The translations under genes and the position numbers were made by a program. Positions 1-7,196 of a stretch of DNA of 9,230 bases are shown here, piece after piece. Source of the DNA: Microcaldota archaeon (lineage in GTDB: Archaea; Micrarchaeota; Micrarchaeia; Anstonellales; Anstonellaceae); assembly GCA_026396355.1 (NCBI GenBank), contig JAPLWY010000111.1:10478-19707 (forward strand). The letters are read 5' to 3'. Each line of letters starts with the position of its first letter. The first letter of the stretch is position 1. Below the pieces are notes generated by a model. The model was not told where the DNA came from and did no database searches. It was given only the letters and a program-made list of their open reading frames with translations.

Positions 1-3000
1 AAAAAGCAAGAGTCCAAGGGGCTGCGAATTCCAAGAGTCTTTACAACCGAGCTTGTGGACCCGCTTGAGTCTGTGGAATACGAGTTTCGTTCTTCAACAA
101 TAAGGAATGCGGATGGCTCGGTCGTCTTTGAGATGAAAGACATCATGGTGCCCAAGAAATGGTCCCAGGTGTCAACCGACATTTTGGCGCAGAAATATTT
201 CAGGAAAGCCGGCGTTCCCCAATACGACCCCAAGGGGAACCAGCTTTTCGACGGTAATAAACAACCTATTTTGGGAAGCGAGAAAAGCGTAAAGCAAGTA
301 ATGCGCAGGCTGGCAGGCTGCTGGAGGCACTGGGGAGAGGCTTACGGCTATTTTGCAAGCACTGAAGATGCAAAAGCATTCGAGGATGAAATCCTTTACA
401 TGCTCATGAACCAGATGGCGTCCCCCAACTCTCCGCAGTGGTTCAATACCGGGCTTGCACAAACATATGGAATAAAGGGAACGCCGCAGGGGCACTTTTA
501 CGCCGAGCCTGCAACCGGGCAAATCAAACTGTCAGAAGATTCTTACACTCATCCTCAGCCCCATGCGTGCGCAGACTATTTCACCCAAATCTACACTGAG
601 AGCGGGACGCGCTATATTGGGGAAATCGTTGAAAGCGATTCTGTTGGCCTGTGCGTGTTTGACGGCGAGGCATACACTCCGGTCCTTGCCACAAAGTTCA
701 ATGGCGAGAAAGAGGTCCTCAGGATAGGGCTGAAGAACGGCAACCACATAGACCTTACAGGCGACCATCTGGTCCTTTCCGCAGAGGCAAGGAGAAAGGA
801 CGGTGGAAAATACGAATGGACAGAAGTGAAGGACATCAAGATTGGAATGCGGATGCAGCAGCCCCTGGTGCTGGATGTCAAGGAGAGAAACGTATTCTAT
901 GAAGAATTGGCAAAGGCAAGGCTTGCGGGCTGGATAGTCGGCGATGGCTCGGTTGGAATTTACAATGGACTCATGAGGCTGGAAATCATCACTGTGAATG
1001 ATGATGAGCACAATGCAGTTTTGAGGGATGTTGACGAAGTGTTCCCAGGCGCACATTACTGGGTAACTGATTTCAAGACAGAGAATCCTGAATTGAAGGG
1101 AAGAAGAGTGCATCTTTCTGGGAAGAAGCTTGAGGGGTTTGTCGAGGAATACTCTCTTTTGAGGAAGGGAGCCCAGGTTTCGGTGCCGGACAGGATAAAC
1201 AAGGCTAGCCCGCAGGAGAAGCGGGAGTTCCTCAAAGCCCTGTTCCAGGCAGATGGCTGCGTGAGAATCAGGAAGGATGAAAGGAATTCCGGCGACATTT
1301 GCCTCACCACTATTTCAGATAATCTGAGCTTTGGCGTGCTCCAGCTCCTGAACAGCCTTGGGATATATTCCAGGATAAGCCTGAATGTGGACAAGAGAGA
1401 GGACAGGTATGATACAAAGCAAGTCATAATTGCATATGGGAGCGCAAGGCAAAGGTATGCTGAACAGATTGGCTTCATCAGCACACAGAAACAGTCAAAG
1501 CTCGAGCTTTTGCAGTCGCTTGTCACAAACTCGAAAACTTTGCCGGTAATAAGGGAAGAGGAGATAGTTTCAATTGAAAGCATAGGCACAAGGAACGTGT
1601 ACGATATCCAGACCGGAAGCGGCAAGTTCCTCGCCAACGGGGCAGTGGTGCACAACTGTTTCATCCAGTCGCTGCGCGATGACTTGGTGAATGAGGGCGG
1701 AATATTCGACCTGGTGACCCGCGAGGCCAGGCTGTTCAAGTACGGCTCAGGCACTGGCACCAATTTCTCCTGCCTGAGGGCATCTGGCGAGAGACTGTCT
1801 GGAGGAGGCTATTCTTCAGGATTGATGTCATTCCTCAAAATAAATGACAGGGCAGCAGGGGCAATAAAGTCTGGCGGAACGACAAGGCGCGCGGCAAAAA
1901 TGGTTATTGTGGATGTTGATCACCCTGATATTGAACTTTTCATAAACTGGAAGATGAGGGAAGAGCAGAAAGTGGCTGCCTTGGTGGCTGGCAGCAAGTC
2001 CTGCGCAAAGCATTTGAAAAAAGTGCTCAAAGCCGCAAAGGACGAGCAAACCACTGACCTGAAGAACGAGAGGGTGAAGCTTGCAGTGGTGCAGGCGCTT
2101 TCCAAGAATGTCCCGCTTAGCTATATCCTGAGAACATTGGCGCTTGCAAAGCAGGGAAGGACTGAAGTGGAATTCCCGGTGTTTGATTCGCACTATGAAT
2201 CTGAGGCTTATGCAACTGTTGCCGGGCAGAATGGCAACAATTCAATCAGGCTTTCCAACCGCTTTGTATGGTCGGTCGAGAATAATTCGGATTGGAGCCT
2301 GATTTCAAGAACTGATGGGTCGGTAATGAAAAAAATGAAGGCGCGCGACCTGTGGGACCAGATTGCGTTTGCAGCATGGTCCTGCGCTGACCCAGGCTTG
2401 CAGTTTGATGACACTATAAACGAGTGGCACACCTGCCCGGTGGATGGACGGATAAATGCCTCCAACCCCTGCTCTGAATACATGTTCCTGGATGACACTG
2501 CTTGCAATCTTGCCAGCCTGAACCTGATGAAATTCCTGGATGAGAAGGAAGGGGTTTTTGATGTTGAGGCGTTCAGGCATGCCTCGCGCATCTGGACAAT
2601 GGTGCTGGAAATTTCTGTTTTGATGGCGCAGTTCCCTGCAAAGGAAATCGCGCGCAAGAGCTACGAGTTCAGAACGCTGGGATTGGGCTATGCCAATTTG
2701 GGCACACTTTTGATGGTGCTGGGAATTCCGTATGACAGCCCTGAAGCGCTTGCAATTGCTGGCGCAATAAGCGCAATAATGACTGGCGAGGCTTACTCTG
2801 CCTCTGCTGAAATGGCAAGGGAACTTGGGCCGTTTGCGGCATTTGACCGGAACCGCGAGCACATGCTGCGGGTGATTCGCAACCACAGGAGAGCCACTCT
2901 TAATTTGCCCCATAATGAGTATGAGGGATTGTCAGTAAAGCCAATGGGAATAGACGAGAAGCACTGCCCAGGCTATTTGCTTGCAGCTGCGAGGGAATGC

Positions 3001-3504
3001 TGGGACAGGGCATATCACATGGGAGAGAGGTTTGGTTACAGGAATGCGCAAGTGTCGCTCATTGCTCCGACAGGCACTATTGGCTTGCAGATGGACTGCG
3101 ACACCACGGGAATTGAACCTGACTTTGCCACTGTGAAATTCAAGAAGCTGGCTGGCGGCGGATATTTCAAGATAGTCAATGCATCGGTGAAAAAGGCTCT
3201 CCTGAAATTCGGCTACACTGAGACGCAAATCAAGGAGATTGAGCAGTATGCAATAGGCAGGGGAACGCTGGTGGGCTGCCCGCATGTGAATGCTGATTCG
3301 CTTTCCGCAAAGGGATTCTCTGCTGAAAAAATTGAGAAGGTGGAGAGCAACCTGGTCAAGGCGTTTGACATAAAGTTTGTTTTCAACAGGCACGTGCTGG
3401 GAGAGGATTTCCTGCGCGGGCTCGGGTTTCTGGATGCTGATGTGAATGATTCGAAATTTGACTTGCTTGCCAAGCTGGGCTTCAGCAAAAAGCAGGTGGA
3501 TTGA
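1..3504 (+). CDS. nrdJ: Adenosylcobalamin-dependent (class II) ribonucleotide reductase, N-terminal and catalytic part, intein-containing, 5' partial
   Basis: Reduces ribonucleotides to deoxyribonucleotides with a thiyl radical generated from adenosylcobalamin, without oxygen. The frame is open from base 1, and residues before the GTG at 55 (GLRIPRVFTTELVDP) already match the family N-terminus, so the true start lies just outside the window. The active-site cysteines known from the family are present: the first at 1657 (start of CFIQS, directly after the intein), the thiyl cysteine in NPCSE at 2470, and its partner in ACNLASLNL at 2503. The 11-residue spacing of the last two matches characterised class II enzymes. 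PTGTIGLQMDCDTTGIEPD (about 3067-3123) is another conserved block. The frame stops at 3502-3504 directly after GFSKKQVD, where family members continue with about 25 residues including CG-MT-EGAPHLK and then FDCANKCG. The remainder of the protein follows in other frames, so this is the front of a disrupted gene. Confidence 0.93.
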   Translation, partial: KKQESKGLRIPRVFTTELVDPLESVEYEFRSSTIRNADGSVVFEMKDIMVPKKWSQVSTDILAQKYFRKAGVPQYDPKGNQLFDGNKQPILGSEKSVKQVMRRLAGCWRHWGEAYGYFASTEDAKAFEDEILYMLMNQMASPNSPQWFNTGLAQTYGIKGTPQGHFYAEPATGQIKLSEDSYTHPQPHACADYFTQIYTESGTRYIGEIVESDSVGLCVFDGEAYTPVLATKFNGEKEVLRIGLKNGNHIDLTGDHLVLSAEARRKDGGKYEWTEVKDIKIGMRMQQPLVLDVKERNVFYEELAKARLAGWIVGDGSVGIYNGLMRLEIITVNDDEHNAVLRDVDEVFPGAHYWVTDFKTENPELKGRRVHLSGKKLEGFVEEYSLLRKGAQVSVPDRINKASPQEKREFLKALFQADGCVRIRKDERNSGDICLTTISDNLSFGVLQLLNSLGIYSRISLNVDKREDRYDTKQVIIAYGSARQRYAEQIGFISTQKQSKLELLQSLVTNSKTLPVIREEEIVSIESIGTRNVYDIQTGSGKFLANGAVVHNCFIQSLRDDLVNEGGIFDLVTREARLFKYGSGTGTNFSCLRASGERLSGGGYSSGLMSFLKINDRAAGAIKSGGTTRRAAKMVIVDVDHPDIELFINWKMREEQKVAALVAGSKSCAKHLKKVLKAAKDEQTTDLKNERVKLAVVQALSKNVPLSYILRTLALAKQGRTEVEFPVFDSHYESEAYATVAGQNGNNSIRLSNRFVWSVENNSDWSLISRTDGSVMKKMKARDLWDQIAFAAWSCADPGLQFDDTINEWHTCPVDGRINASNPCSEYMFLDDTACNLASLNLMKFLDEKEGVFDVEAFRHASRIWTMVLEISVLMAQFPAKEIARKSYEFRTLGLGYANLGTLLMVLGIPYDSPEALAIAGAISAIMTGEAYSASAEMARELGPFAAFDRNREHMLRVIRNHRRATLNLPHNEYEGLSVKPMGIDEKHCPGYLLAAARECWDRAYHMGERFGYRNAQVSLIAPTGTIGLQMDCDTTGIEPDFATVKFKKLAGGGYFKIVNASVKKALLKFGYTETQIKEIEQYAIGRGTLVGCPHVNADSLSAKGFSAEKIEKVESNLVKAFDIKFVFNRHVLGEDFLRGLGFLDADVNDSKFDLLAKLGFSKKQVD
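568..1656 (+). other. Intein with LAGLIDADG homing endonuclease inside nrdJ
   Basis: This in-frame insert of 363 codons excises itself from the reductase by protein splicing. The flanks YTHPQPHA and CFIQSLRDDLVNEGG join into a continuous family sequence, which fixes both borders. Splicing residues are complete: Cys1 (568), block B TGDH at intein residues 64-67, penultimate His362, terminal Asn363 (VVHN) and the +1 Cys at 1657. Two LAGLIDADG helices are visible, LAGWIVGDG at residues 119-127 and LKALFQADG at 222-230. Both keep the aspartate that binds metal in this endonuclease family, so cleavage activity is plausible. The insertion point is an active-site cysteine, a typical intein location because the target is conserved and imperfect loss kills the enzyme. 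Block A reads CADYFTQIYT instead of the common C-x-x-GDT form. Nothing in the intein frame is broken. Confidence 0.95.
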
Positions 3505-4318
3505 CTGCGCAAACAAGTGCGGTAAAAAAGGAAGAAGATACATTTCCTACCTTGCGCACATCAGGATGATGGCTGCAGCGCAGCCCTTCCTTTCAGGCGC
3601 GATTTCAAAAACAATAAACATGCCAAGCGACACCACTATTGAGGATATCAAGGAAGCATACCTGATGTCATGGAGAAACATGCTCAAGTCAAATGCGCTT
3701 TACCGCGACGGCTCGAAACTATCACAGCCATTGAATGCGACTGCGGATGTGGATGAGGACGAGCTTGCGCAGCTTTACGGCTTGGGCGATGAGATTGATG
3801 AGAGCTTTGGCCCTGCGCAGATTCAGTCCAAGATAATTGGAAGAATCAACCGAAGGAAGCTGCCTACAAGAAGGCGCGGCTTTATACAGGAGGCAAGAGT
3901 GGGCGGGCACAAGGTTTATCTCAAGACAGGAGAGTACCCGGACGGCGCGCTTGGAGAAATATTCGTGGACATGTACAAGGAAGGCGCAGGCTACCGCGCG
4001 CTCCTCAACTGCTTTGCAATCGCAGTGAGCAAGGGCTTGCAGTACGGCGTGCCGCTGGACGAGTTTGTGGACACGTTCACATTCACGCGCTTTGAGCCGG
4101 CGGGAATGGTAACAGGGCATGAGGCAGTAAAGAACGCAACTTCAATTGTGGATTATGTGTTCCGCGTGCTGGGCTATGAGTATTTGCACAGGACGGACTT
4201 TGTGCATGTGAAGGCAGTGAATGGCGATTCGCACACCGAGCACGCGCTGATGCAAAGGCCAAGGCTGCAAAGGAGCAGGGATTCACCGGCGCGCAGTGCC
4301 TTGCCTGCAGCTCGATGA
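3446..4318 (+). pseudogene. nrdJ: nrdJ, out-of-frame C-terminal part (frame 2)
   Basis: Homology starts near 3500 with IDCANKCGKKGRRYISYLAHIRMMAAAQPFLSGAISKTINMP, which in intact class II reductases directly continues the catalytic domain. YRDGSKLSQPLN (about 3701-3736) and RTDFVHV (about 4190-4210) are further family blocks. The segment from GGHKVYLKTGEYPDGALGEIF to FTFTRFEPAG is the usual C-terminal extension of the long NrdJ type. Codons from the ATG at 3446 to about 3499 overlap the upstream frame and resemble nothing, so this ATG is probably not a real start. The last residues, from about 4222 to the stop at 4316-4318, also lose family character, because the true continuation lies in frame 1. 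I read this as the middle piece of one disrupted nrdJ, not as an independent gene. A split reductase is less likely because about 25 conserved residues at the junction appear in neither piece. Confidence 0.85.
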
Positions 4319-4383
4319 AAGTGAAGCAGAACGGCTCGTGCCAAGTGTGCATTGATTGCGGTGAAACGACAGGGTGTTCGTAA
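4246..4383 (+). pseudogene. nrdJ: nrdJ C-terminal zinc-ribbon tail (frame 1)
   Basis: In frame 1 this stretch encodes DAKAKAAKEQGFTGAQC and continues to GETTGCS and a TAA at 4381-4383. Cysteine codons at 4297, 4306, 4339, 4348, 4357 and 4375 form a CxxC, CxxCxxC and terminal Cys pattern. This is the cysteine-rich ribbon that ends long NrdJ proteins, where it is thought to help re-reduce the active-site disulfide. It lies in a different frame from the preceding piece. One extra base in the alanine/aspartate-rich linker, for example at 4243-4248, would join them. The frame is open back to 4180, so the exact junction cannot be set from sequence alone. Confidence 0.8.
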
Positions 4384-4439
4384 ACAGGCAGTCGCCACGA
4401 TGCGTTTTGCGCCGCCTTCGCGCGAGAAATGCGCAACCG

Positions 4440-4447
4440 TTTTTAAT
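4440..4447 (+). promoter_or_regulatory. TATA-like box for the CNNM-family gene
   Basis: TTTTTAAT is centred about 24 nt upstream of the ATG at 4468. That is the spacing expected if transcription starts at or next to the start codon, as in leaderless archaeal mRNAs. No Shine-Dalgarno sequence precedes the ATG. The box lies in the 84-nt gap after the nrdJ stop, so the downstream genes are probably transcribed independently of nrdJ. Confidence 0.5.
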
Positions 4448-4467
4448 CCATTCTTCATTATGAGCGC

Positions 4468-5442
4468 ATGATTGACCGCATTGCTGGCTTCCTGGCGCTG
4501 GTTGCGCTGATAGGCGCATCCGCTTTCTTCTCAGCGTGCGAGACTTCCTTCCTTTCGCTTTCTAACCTTAGGCTGCACTCGCTCTACGAAAGGCGCGCGG
4601 CGGGCTCGGAAAGCCTGATGAGGCTGCGCCAGAGCAGGAGGCGCGTGGTGATTGCGCTACTGATTGGGAACAATGTGGCAAACATCGCAGCCTCTGCGCT
4701 TGCGACATCGGTTGCCCTGGCGACTTATGGCGATGAAGGCGTGGGGATTGCAATCGGAGTGATGAGCTTCCTCATACTCACATTCGGAGACATTGTGCCC
4801 AAGAGCTTTGCCACCACCTATGGCGAGAAGATAATACTGGCGGTTGCGCCTATAGTGGAAGTCTACTGCTGGATTGTAACGCCGCTTGTGCTTGTGTTTG
4901 AGCTGATAAACCGCGCAATACCGGGCGTCTATTCGCGCGCAACCGGGATTGAAAGGTTCACGGAAGAGGAAGTGCGCACTGCAGTCAAGCTTGGCGCTGC
5001 GCACAAGGGAATAACCGAGAGGGAGCGCGAGATGATTGAGAAGGTGCTTGCGTTCAACGACAAGACTGTTTCGCAGGTGATGACGCCAAAGGCGCGCGTG
5101 ATGAGCTTTCCCGCGGACATGCTTGCCTCCGAGGCGCACAACAAGGCAGTGCACAGCCTTTACTACCGTTTCCCAGTGGCAAAGAACAATGACATAATTG
5201 GCACGGTGAACATACGCGCGCTTGCAAAATCGGTTGCCAGCAACCCCAACTGGAAGGTGGAGCAGGTGCTGCTGCCCGTAATAAAAGTAAAGGCATCGGA
5301 TGCGCTCAACGAGGCATTTGCGCATTTGCAGGTTGCCAACCGGCATTTCGCAGTCGTGGTGGACAGCGCGGGCAAATACGTGGGCGTTGTGACAATGGAT
5401 GACCTGCTGGAAGAGCTGGTGGGAAAAATAAAGATACAGTGA
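4468..5442 (+). CDS. CNNM/CorB-type membrane protein (DUF21 domain plus CBS pair), putative Mg2+/cation transporter
   Basis: A 324-residue integral membrane protein. The N-terminal DUF21/CNNM domain has hydrophobic segments at about residues 5-27, 59-86, 92-109 and 121-150. It carries the family motifs SACETSFLSLS (22-32), IGNN (67-70) and GDIVPK (107-112). A charged helical stretch (163-200) links it to two cytoplasmic CBS repeats at about 203-260 and 267-320, the second ending in GVVTMDDLLEELVG. In this family the membrane domain moves or senses Mg2+ and the CBS pair binds ATP-Mg. The C-terminal CorC/HlyC domain common in bacterial relatives is absent, so the protein ends with CBS2. ATG 4468 is the start because the nearby ATG at 4460 hits a stop after three codons. 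Substrate is inferred from family membership only. The urea-transporter gene follows closely and is probably co-transcribed. Confidence 0.9.
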   Translation: MIDRIAGFLALVALIGASAFFSACETSFLSLSNLRLHSLYERRAAGSESLMRLRQSRRRVVIALLIGNNVANIAASALATSVALATYGDEGVGIAIGVMSFLILTFGDIVPKSFATTYGEKIILAVAPIVEVYCWIVTPLVLVFELINRAIPGVYSRATGIERFTEEEVRTAVKLGAAHKGITEREREMIEKVLAFNDKTVSQVMTPKARVMSFPADMLASEAHNKAVHSLYYRFPVAKNNDIIGTVNIRALAKSVASNPNWKVEQVLLPVIKVKASDALNEAFAHLQVANRHFAVVVDSAGKYVGVVTMDDLLEELVGKIKIQ

Positions 5443-5461
5443 GCGAGTGCGGAGAGATTGG

Positions 5462-6334
5462 ATGAAGGGAAAGCGCGGAATGGAAAGTGCGGCTGATTTT
5501 CCTGTTTCAGTTTTGACTGGAGTGGGGCAGGTGATGCTCCAGAATAGCGCGTTGACTGGAATTCTTTTTCTTGCTGGGATATTTTTCAATTCATGGTTGA
5601 TGTGCGCGGGCGCGCTTTTGGGCGCAATTGCTGGAACTGTTGCTGCACATGCGCTGAATTACAAAAATGATGAGAGGCAGCACGGGCTTTATGGCTTCAA
5701 TGGCACGCTGGTGGGAATTGCACTCTTTTTCTTTTTCCAGCCAAGCCTGCTCTTGTTTCTTTTCATAATTCTGGGCGCAGCGCTTTCCAGCATTGTGATG
5801 AATTTCATGCTGAAGATGAAAATTCCGCCCTATACTTTTCCTTTTGTGATTTGCACCTGGCTTTTGATTGCAATAATTAGCGCGGGAGGGCTGGCATTGC
5901 CTGTTTCTGCCGCTCCTTTTGAAAGTGCAGCAGGAGTAGACACACTTTCTGCAACATCAACGGGGTTTGGGCAAGTAATGTTTCAAGCGAGCGTGGTCAC
6001 GGGCGCGCTGTTTTTCATTGGAGTGGCAGCAAATTCGCGCAGGGCGGCGGCATACGGGCTGTTTGGAGCTGTTTTGGGAGGCGCGGCTGCACTTGTGCTC
6101 TCTTTTCCGCTGAATGCGATAAATGCAGGCCTGTATGGGTTTAATGGCGTGCTGTGCGGAATCGCGTTTGCAGATTGCAAAAAATTCCCCTATTTGCACG
6201 CAGCAGCAGCCATTCTCCTATCGGTTTTCATAATGCAATTGATGGTGCATTTCGGAATCGTCACGCTTACTGCGCCGTTTGTTTTTGCAGCCTGGATTGT
6301 GATTGCGGCTGGCGCTTTTTTTGCCAAAAAGTAG
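5462..6334 (+). CDS. Urea transporter (UT family) channel protein
   Basis: A 290-residue hydrophobic protein with the two-fold internal repeat of urea channels. Repeat 1 has GVGQVMLQNSALTG (from residue 20) and GLYGFNGTLVGIAL (75-88). Repeat 2 has GFGQVMFQASVVTG (from 168) and GLYGFNGVLCGIAF (223-236). PPYTFPFVICTW and TAPFVFAAWI are the matching pore-proximal blocks. Members conduct urea, and sometimes ammonia or short amides, down a gradient across the cytoplasmic membrane. I place the start at ATG 5462, 11 nt after a GGAG at 5451. GTG 5447 and ATG 5480 are possible alternatives. The gene is 19 nt after the CNNM gene and probably shares its transcript. No urease or amidase gene is visible. 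Its last codons are duplicated downstream at 7117-7243. Confidence 0.88.
   Translation: MKGKRGMESAADFPVSVLTGVGQVMLQNSALTGILFLAGIFFNSWLMCAGALLGAIAGTVAAHALNYKNDERQHGLYGFNGTLVGIALFFFFQPSLLLFLFIILGAALSSIVMNFMLKMKIPPYTFPFVICTWLLIAIISAGGLALPVSAAPFESAAGVDTLSATSTGFGQVMFQASVVTGALFFIGVAANSRRAAAYGLFGAVLGGAAALVLSFPLNAINAGLYGFNGVLCGIAFADCKKFPYLHAAAAILLSVFIMQLMVHFGIVTLTAPFVFAAWIVIAAGAFFAKK
6279..6304 (+). repeat. 26-bp direct repeat, copy 1 (inside the urea-transporter 3' end)
   Basis: These bases encode part of FVFAAWIVI near the transporter C-terminus and recur without mismatch at 7117-7142. Similarity continues past the repeat in diverged form: GCGGCTGGCGC plus a T-run here, GCAGCAAGCGC plus a T-run at 7199-7215. 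Upstream of the repeat the two copies are unrelated, so the left border is sharp. Confidence 0.9.
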
Positions 6335-6374
6335 GCGCACTTGCCGCGGGCAGCCAGCTTAACTAAGCCTCTGT

Positions 6375-6393
6375 GCTGAAATTTATGCTCAGC
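6375..6393. terminator. Small hairpin between convergent genes, weak terminator candidate
   Basis: GCTGA (6375-6379) and TCAGC (6389-6393) can pair over a 9-nt AT-rich loop between the convergent 3' ends of the transporter gene (stop 6332-6334) and the minus-strand gene (stop 6389-6391). No T-run follows on either strand. The 54-nt gap holds nothing else I can support. Confidence 0.2.
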
Positions 6394-7051
6394 GGGTCGG
6401 TTGAAGCAGATATGGTTTTGCCTTGATGAGTTCCATAAGCTTCATTTCCCCGTGTTGCGTGAAATTGAAGTCAAATTTTATTTTCCCTGAAACGCCAAAC
6501 AGCGTGGTGGGCGTTATTGCAAACAGCGTGCCGCCCTGGACCAGGTGGCAGGCAAATGATTGCGAGCTTGAGCTGGAAGGGACGGTGCCCTCAGGCGAGT
6601 ACTTCATTATCTTGCTTCCGTCAATGGCAGAGGCCCACTCGGTCTTTGCGCGGGTCCTCTTTTCATTGGCAGCCACTGCGAGTATGCCTTTTTCAGTGAC
6701 GATATAGTGTATCTGCCCTATGCCTTTTGCAATTGCCGAAAACCACAGCAACTTCCGGGAATTGTTGGAATCGTACAGCGGGCCTGCGAGGATTTCCTCA
6801 ATGCCTGCCTTGCGGAGCAGCTTGCCTGAGTTGTTGCAGTAAAGTATTGCGTCGTCCTGGTAGTAAAGCTTGAGCTTGCCTTCGGAGTATTTTGCAGTGA
6901 ATGGCACTGTCTTGGGCTCTTCCTTGATGAGAATGTGCCCGCTGAGCGCAGCATTGGCAATCTTGCGGAAAAAGACCGAGATCTCGCTTTGCCTGTTTAT
7001 GTTGTGGAGTTTGCTGCGGGAGACTGTGATCTTGTCTAGCTTATGGGACAT
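6389..7051 (-). CDS. Hypothetical protein, 220 aa, unknown family
   Basis: I do not recognise this protein. It starts at the ATG whose complement is 7049-7051 and ends with TGA at 6389-6391. The N-terminus (1-30) is polar and basic, with no signal peptide or membrane segment. The rest alternates short hydrophobic and polar stretches, suggesting a beta-rich soluble fold, with a serine run at residues 159-163. Residues 112-127 (GQIHYIVTEKGILAVA) resemble residues 409-424 of the next minus-strand gene (GHLHGFFTEKGMLGLS). The two may share a domain, conceivably a PH-like beta barrel, but that is a guess. The frame is uninterrupted and no other frame of this interval encodes a recognisable protein, which supports a real gene. 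It is bracketed by 26-bp direct repeats, so it may be an acquired cassette. Confidence 0.65.
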   Translation of the reverse strand: MSHKLDKITVSRSKLHNINRQSEISVFFRKIANAALSGHILIKEEPKTVPFTAKYSEGKLKLYYQDDAILYCNNSGKLLRKAGIEEILAGPLYDSNNSRKLLWFSAIAKGIGQIHYIVTEKGILAVAANEKRTRAKTEWASAIDGSKIMKYSPEGTVPSSSSSQSFACHLVQGGTLFAITPTTLFGVSGKIKFDFNFTQHGEMKLMELIKAKPYLLQPTR

Positions 7052-7082
7052 TGCAACACCGCAACAGCTGTAAGGCGAACAC

Positions 7083-7090
7083 TTTTTAAT
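7083..7090. promoter_or_regulatory. TATA-like box between the hypothetical gene and the hairpin segment
   Basis: Plus-strand TTTTTAAT is identical to the octamer before the CNNM gene. Read leftward (ATTAAAAA) it lies about 36 nt from the 220-aa gene start, which would give a leader of roughly 10 nt. Read rightward it predicts a start near 7111, ahead of the two hairpins. The sequence does not settle the direction, and both are possible. Confidence 0.3.
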
Positions 7091-7116
7091 GCTGAGTATA
7101 ACACCAAAAAATGAGC

Positions 7117-7142
7117 TTGTTTTTGCAGCCTGGATTGTGATT
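7117..7142 (+). repeat. 26-bp direct repeat, copy 2
   Basis: Identical to 6279-6304. Together the two copies delimit an 838-bp repeat unit (6305-7142) that carries the 220-aa minus-strand gene. An exact repeat at both sides of a small gene suggests target-site or att-like duplication, or a recombination scar. No recombinase gene is present. Confidence 0.9.
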
Positions 7143-7144
7143 TT

Positions 7145-7168
7145 ACTGTAAATTTGATAATTTACAGT
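7145..7168. repeat. Perfect inverted repeat 1 (10-bp stem, 4-nt loop)
   Basis: ACTGTAAATT (7145-7154) and AATTTACAGT (7159-7168) are exact reverse complements around the loop TGAT. The stem is AT-rich. It lies within the 56-nt segment that interrupts the transporter tail, two bases before a second hairpin. It is also downstream of the minus-strand gene ending at 7270, so it could contribute to 3'-end formation of that transcript. Confidence 0.85.
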
Positions 7169-7170
7169 GC

Positions 7171-7196
7171 GGACAAAATTTTGCTAAATTTTGTCC
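7171..7196. repeat. Perfect inverted repeat 2 (11-bp stem, 4-nt loop)
   Basis: GGACAAAATTT (7171-7181) and AAATTTTGTCC (7186-7196) are exact reverse complements around the loop TGCT. Stem sequence differs from hairpin 1, but the design is alike: AT-rich inner stem, 4-nt loop beginning TG and ending T. On the minus strand it begins 74 nt past the stop of the 477-aa gene. No further copy of either hairpin was seen in the window. Confidence 0.85.

Noticed and set aside
55..57. GTG at 55 as the nrdJ start
   Set aside because: The frame is open to base 1, and the codons before 55 (GLRIPRVFTTEL) already match the family N-terminus, so the gene starts upstream of the window.
1056..1763. Long open frames on the minus strand inside nrdJ, such as this 235-codon one
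   Set aside because: They lie opposite a confirmed coding frame, have no recognisable sequence features and look like mirror reading frames.
3484..3504. Programmed ribosomal frameshift at the A-rich stretch AGCAAAAAG before the nrdJ stop
   Set aside because: A -1 slip would lead to frame 3, but the protein continues in frame 2. About 25 conserved residues are also missing, which frameshifting cannot explain.
7111..7140. Nine-codon open frame from ATG 7111 behind a TATA-like box
   Set aside because: It is too short to support, uses a different frame from the transporter tail and most of its codons are transporter-derived repeat.
6279..7142. CRISPR array based on direct repeats
   Set aside because: There are only two copies 838 bp apart, one of them inside a coding gene, with no spacer periodicity or cas genes.
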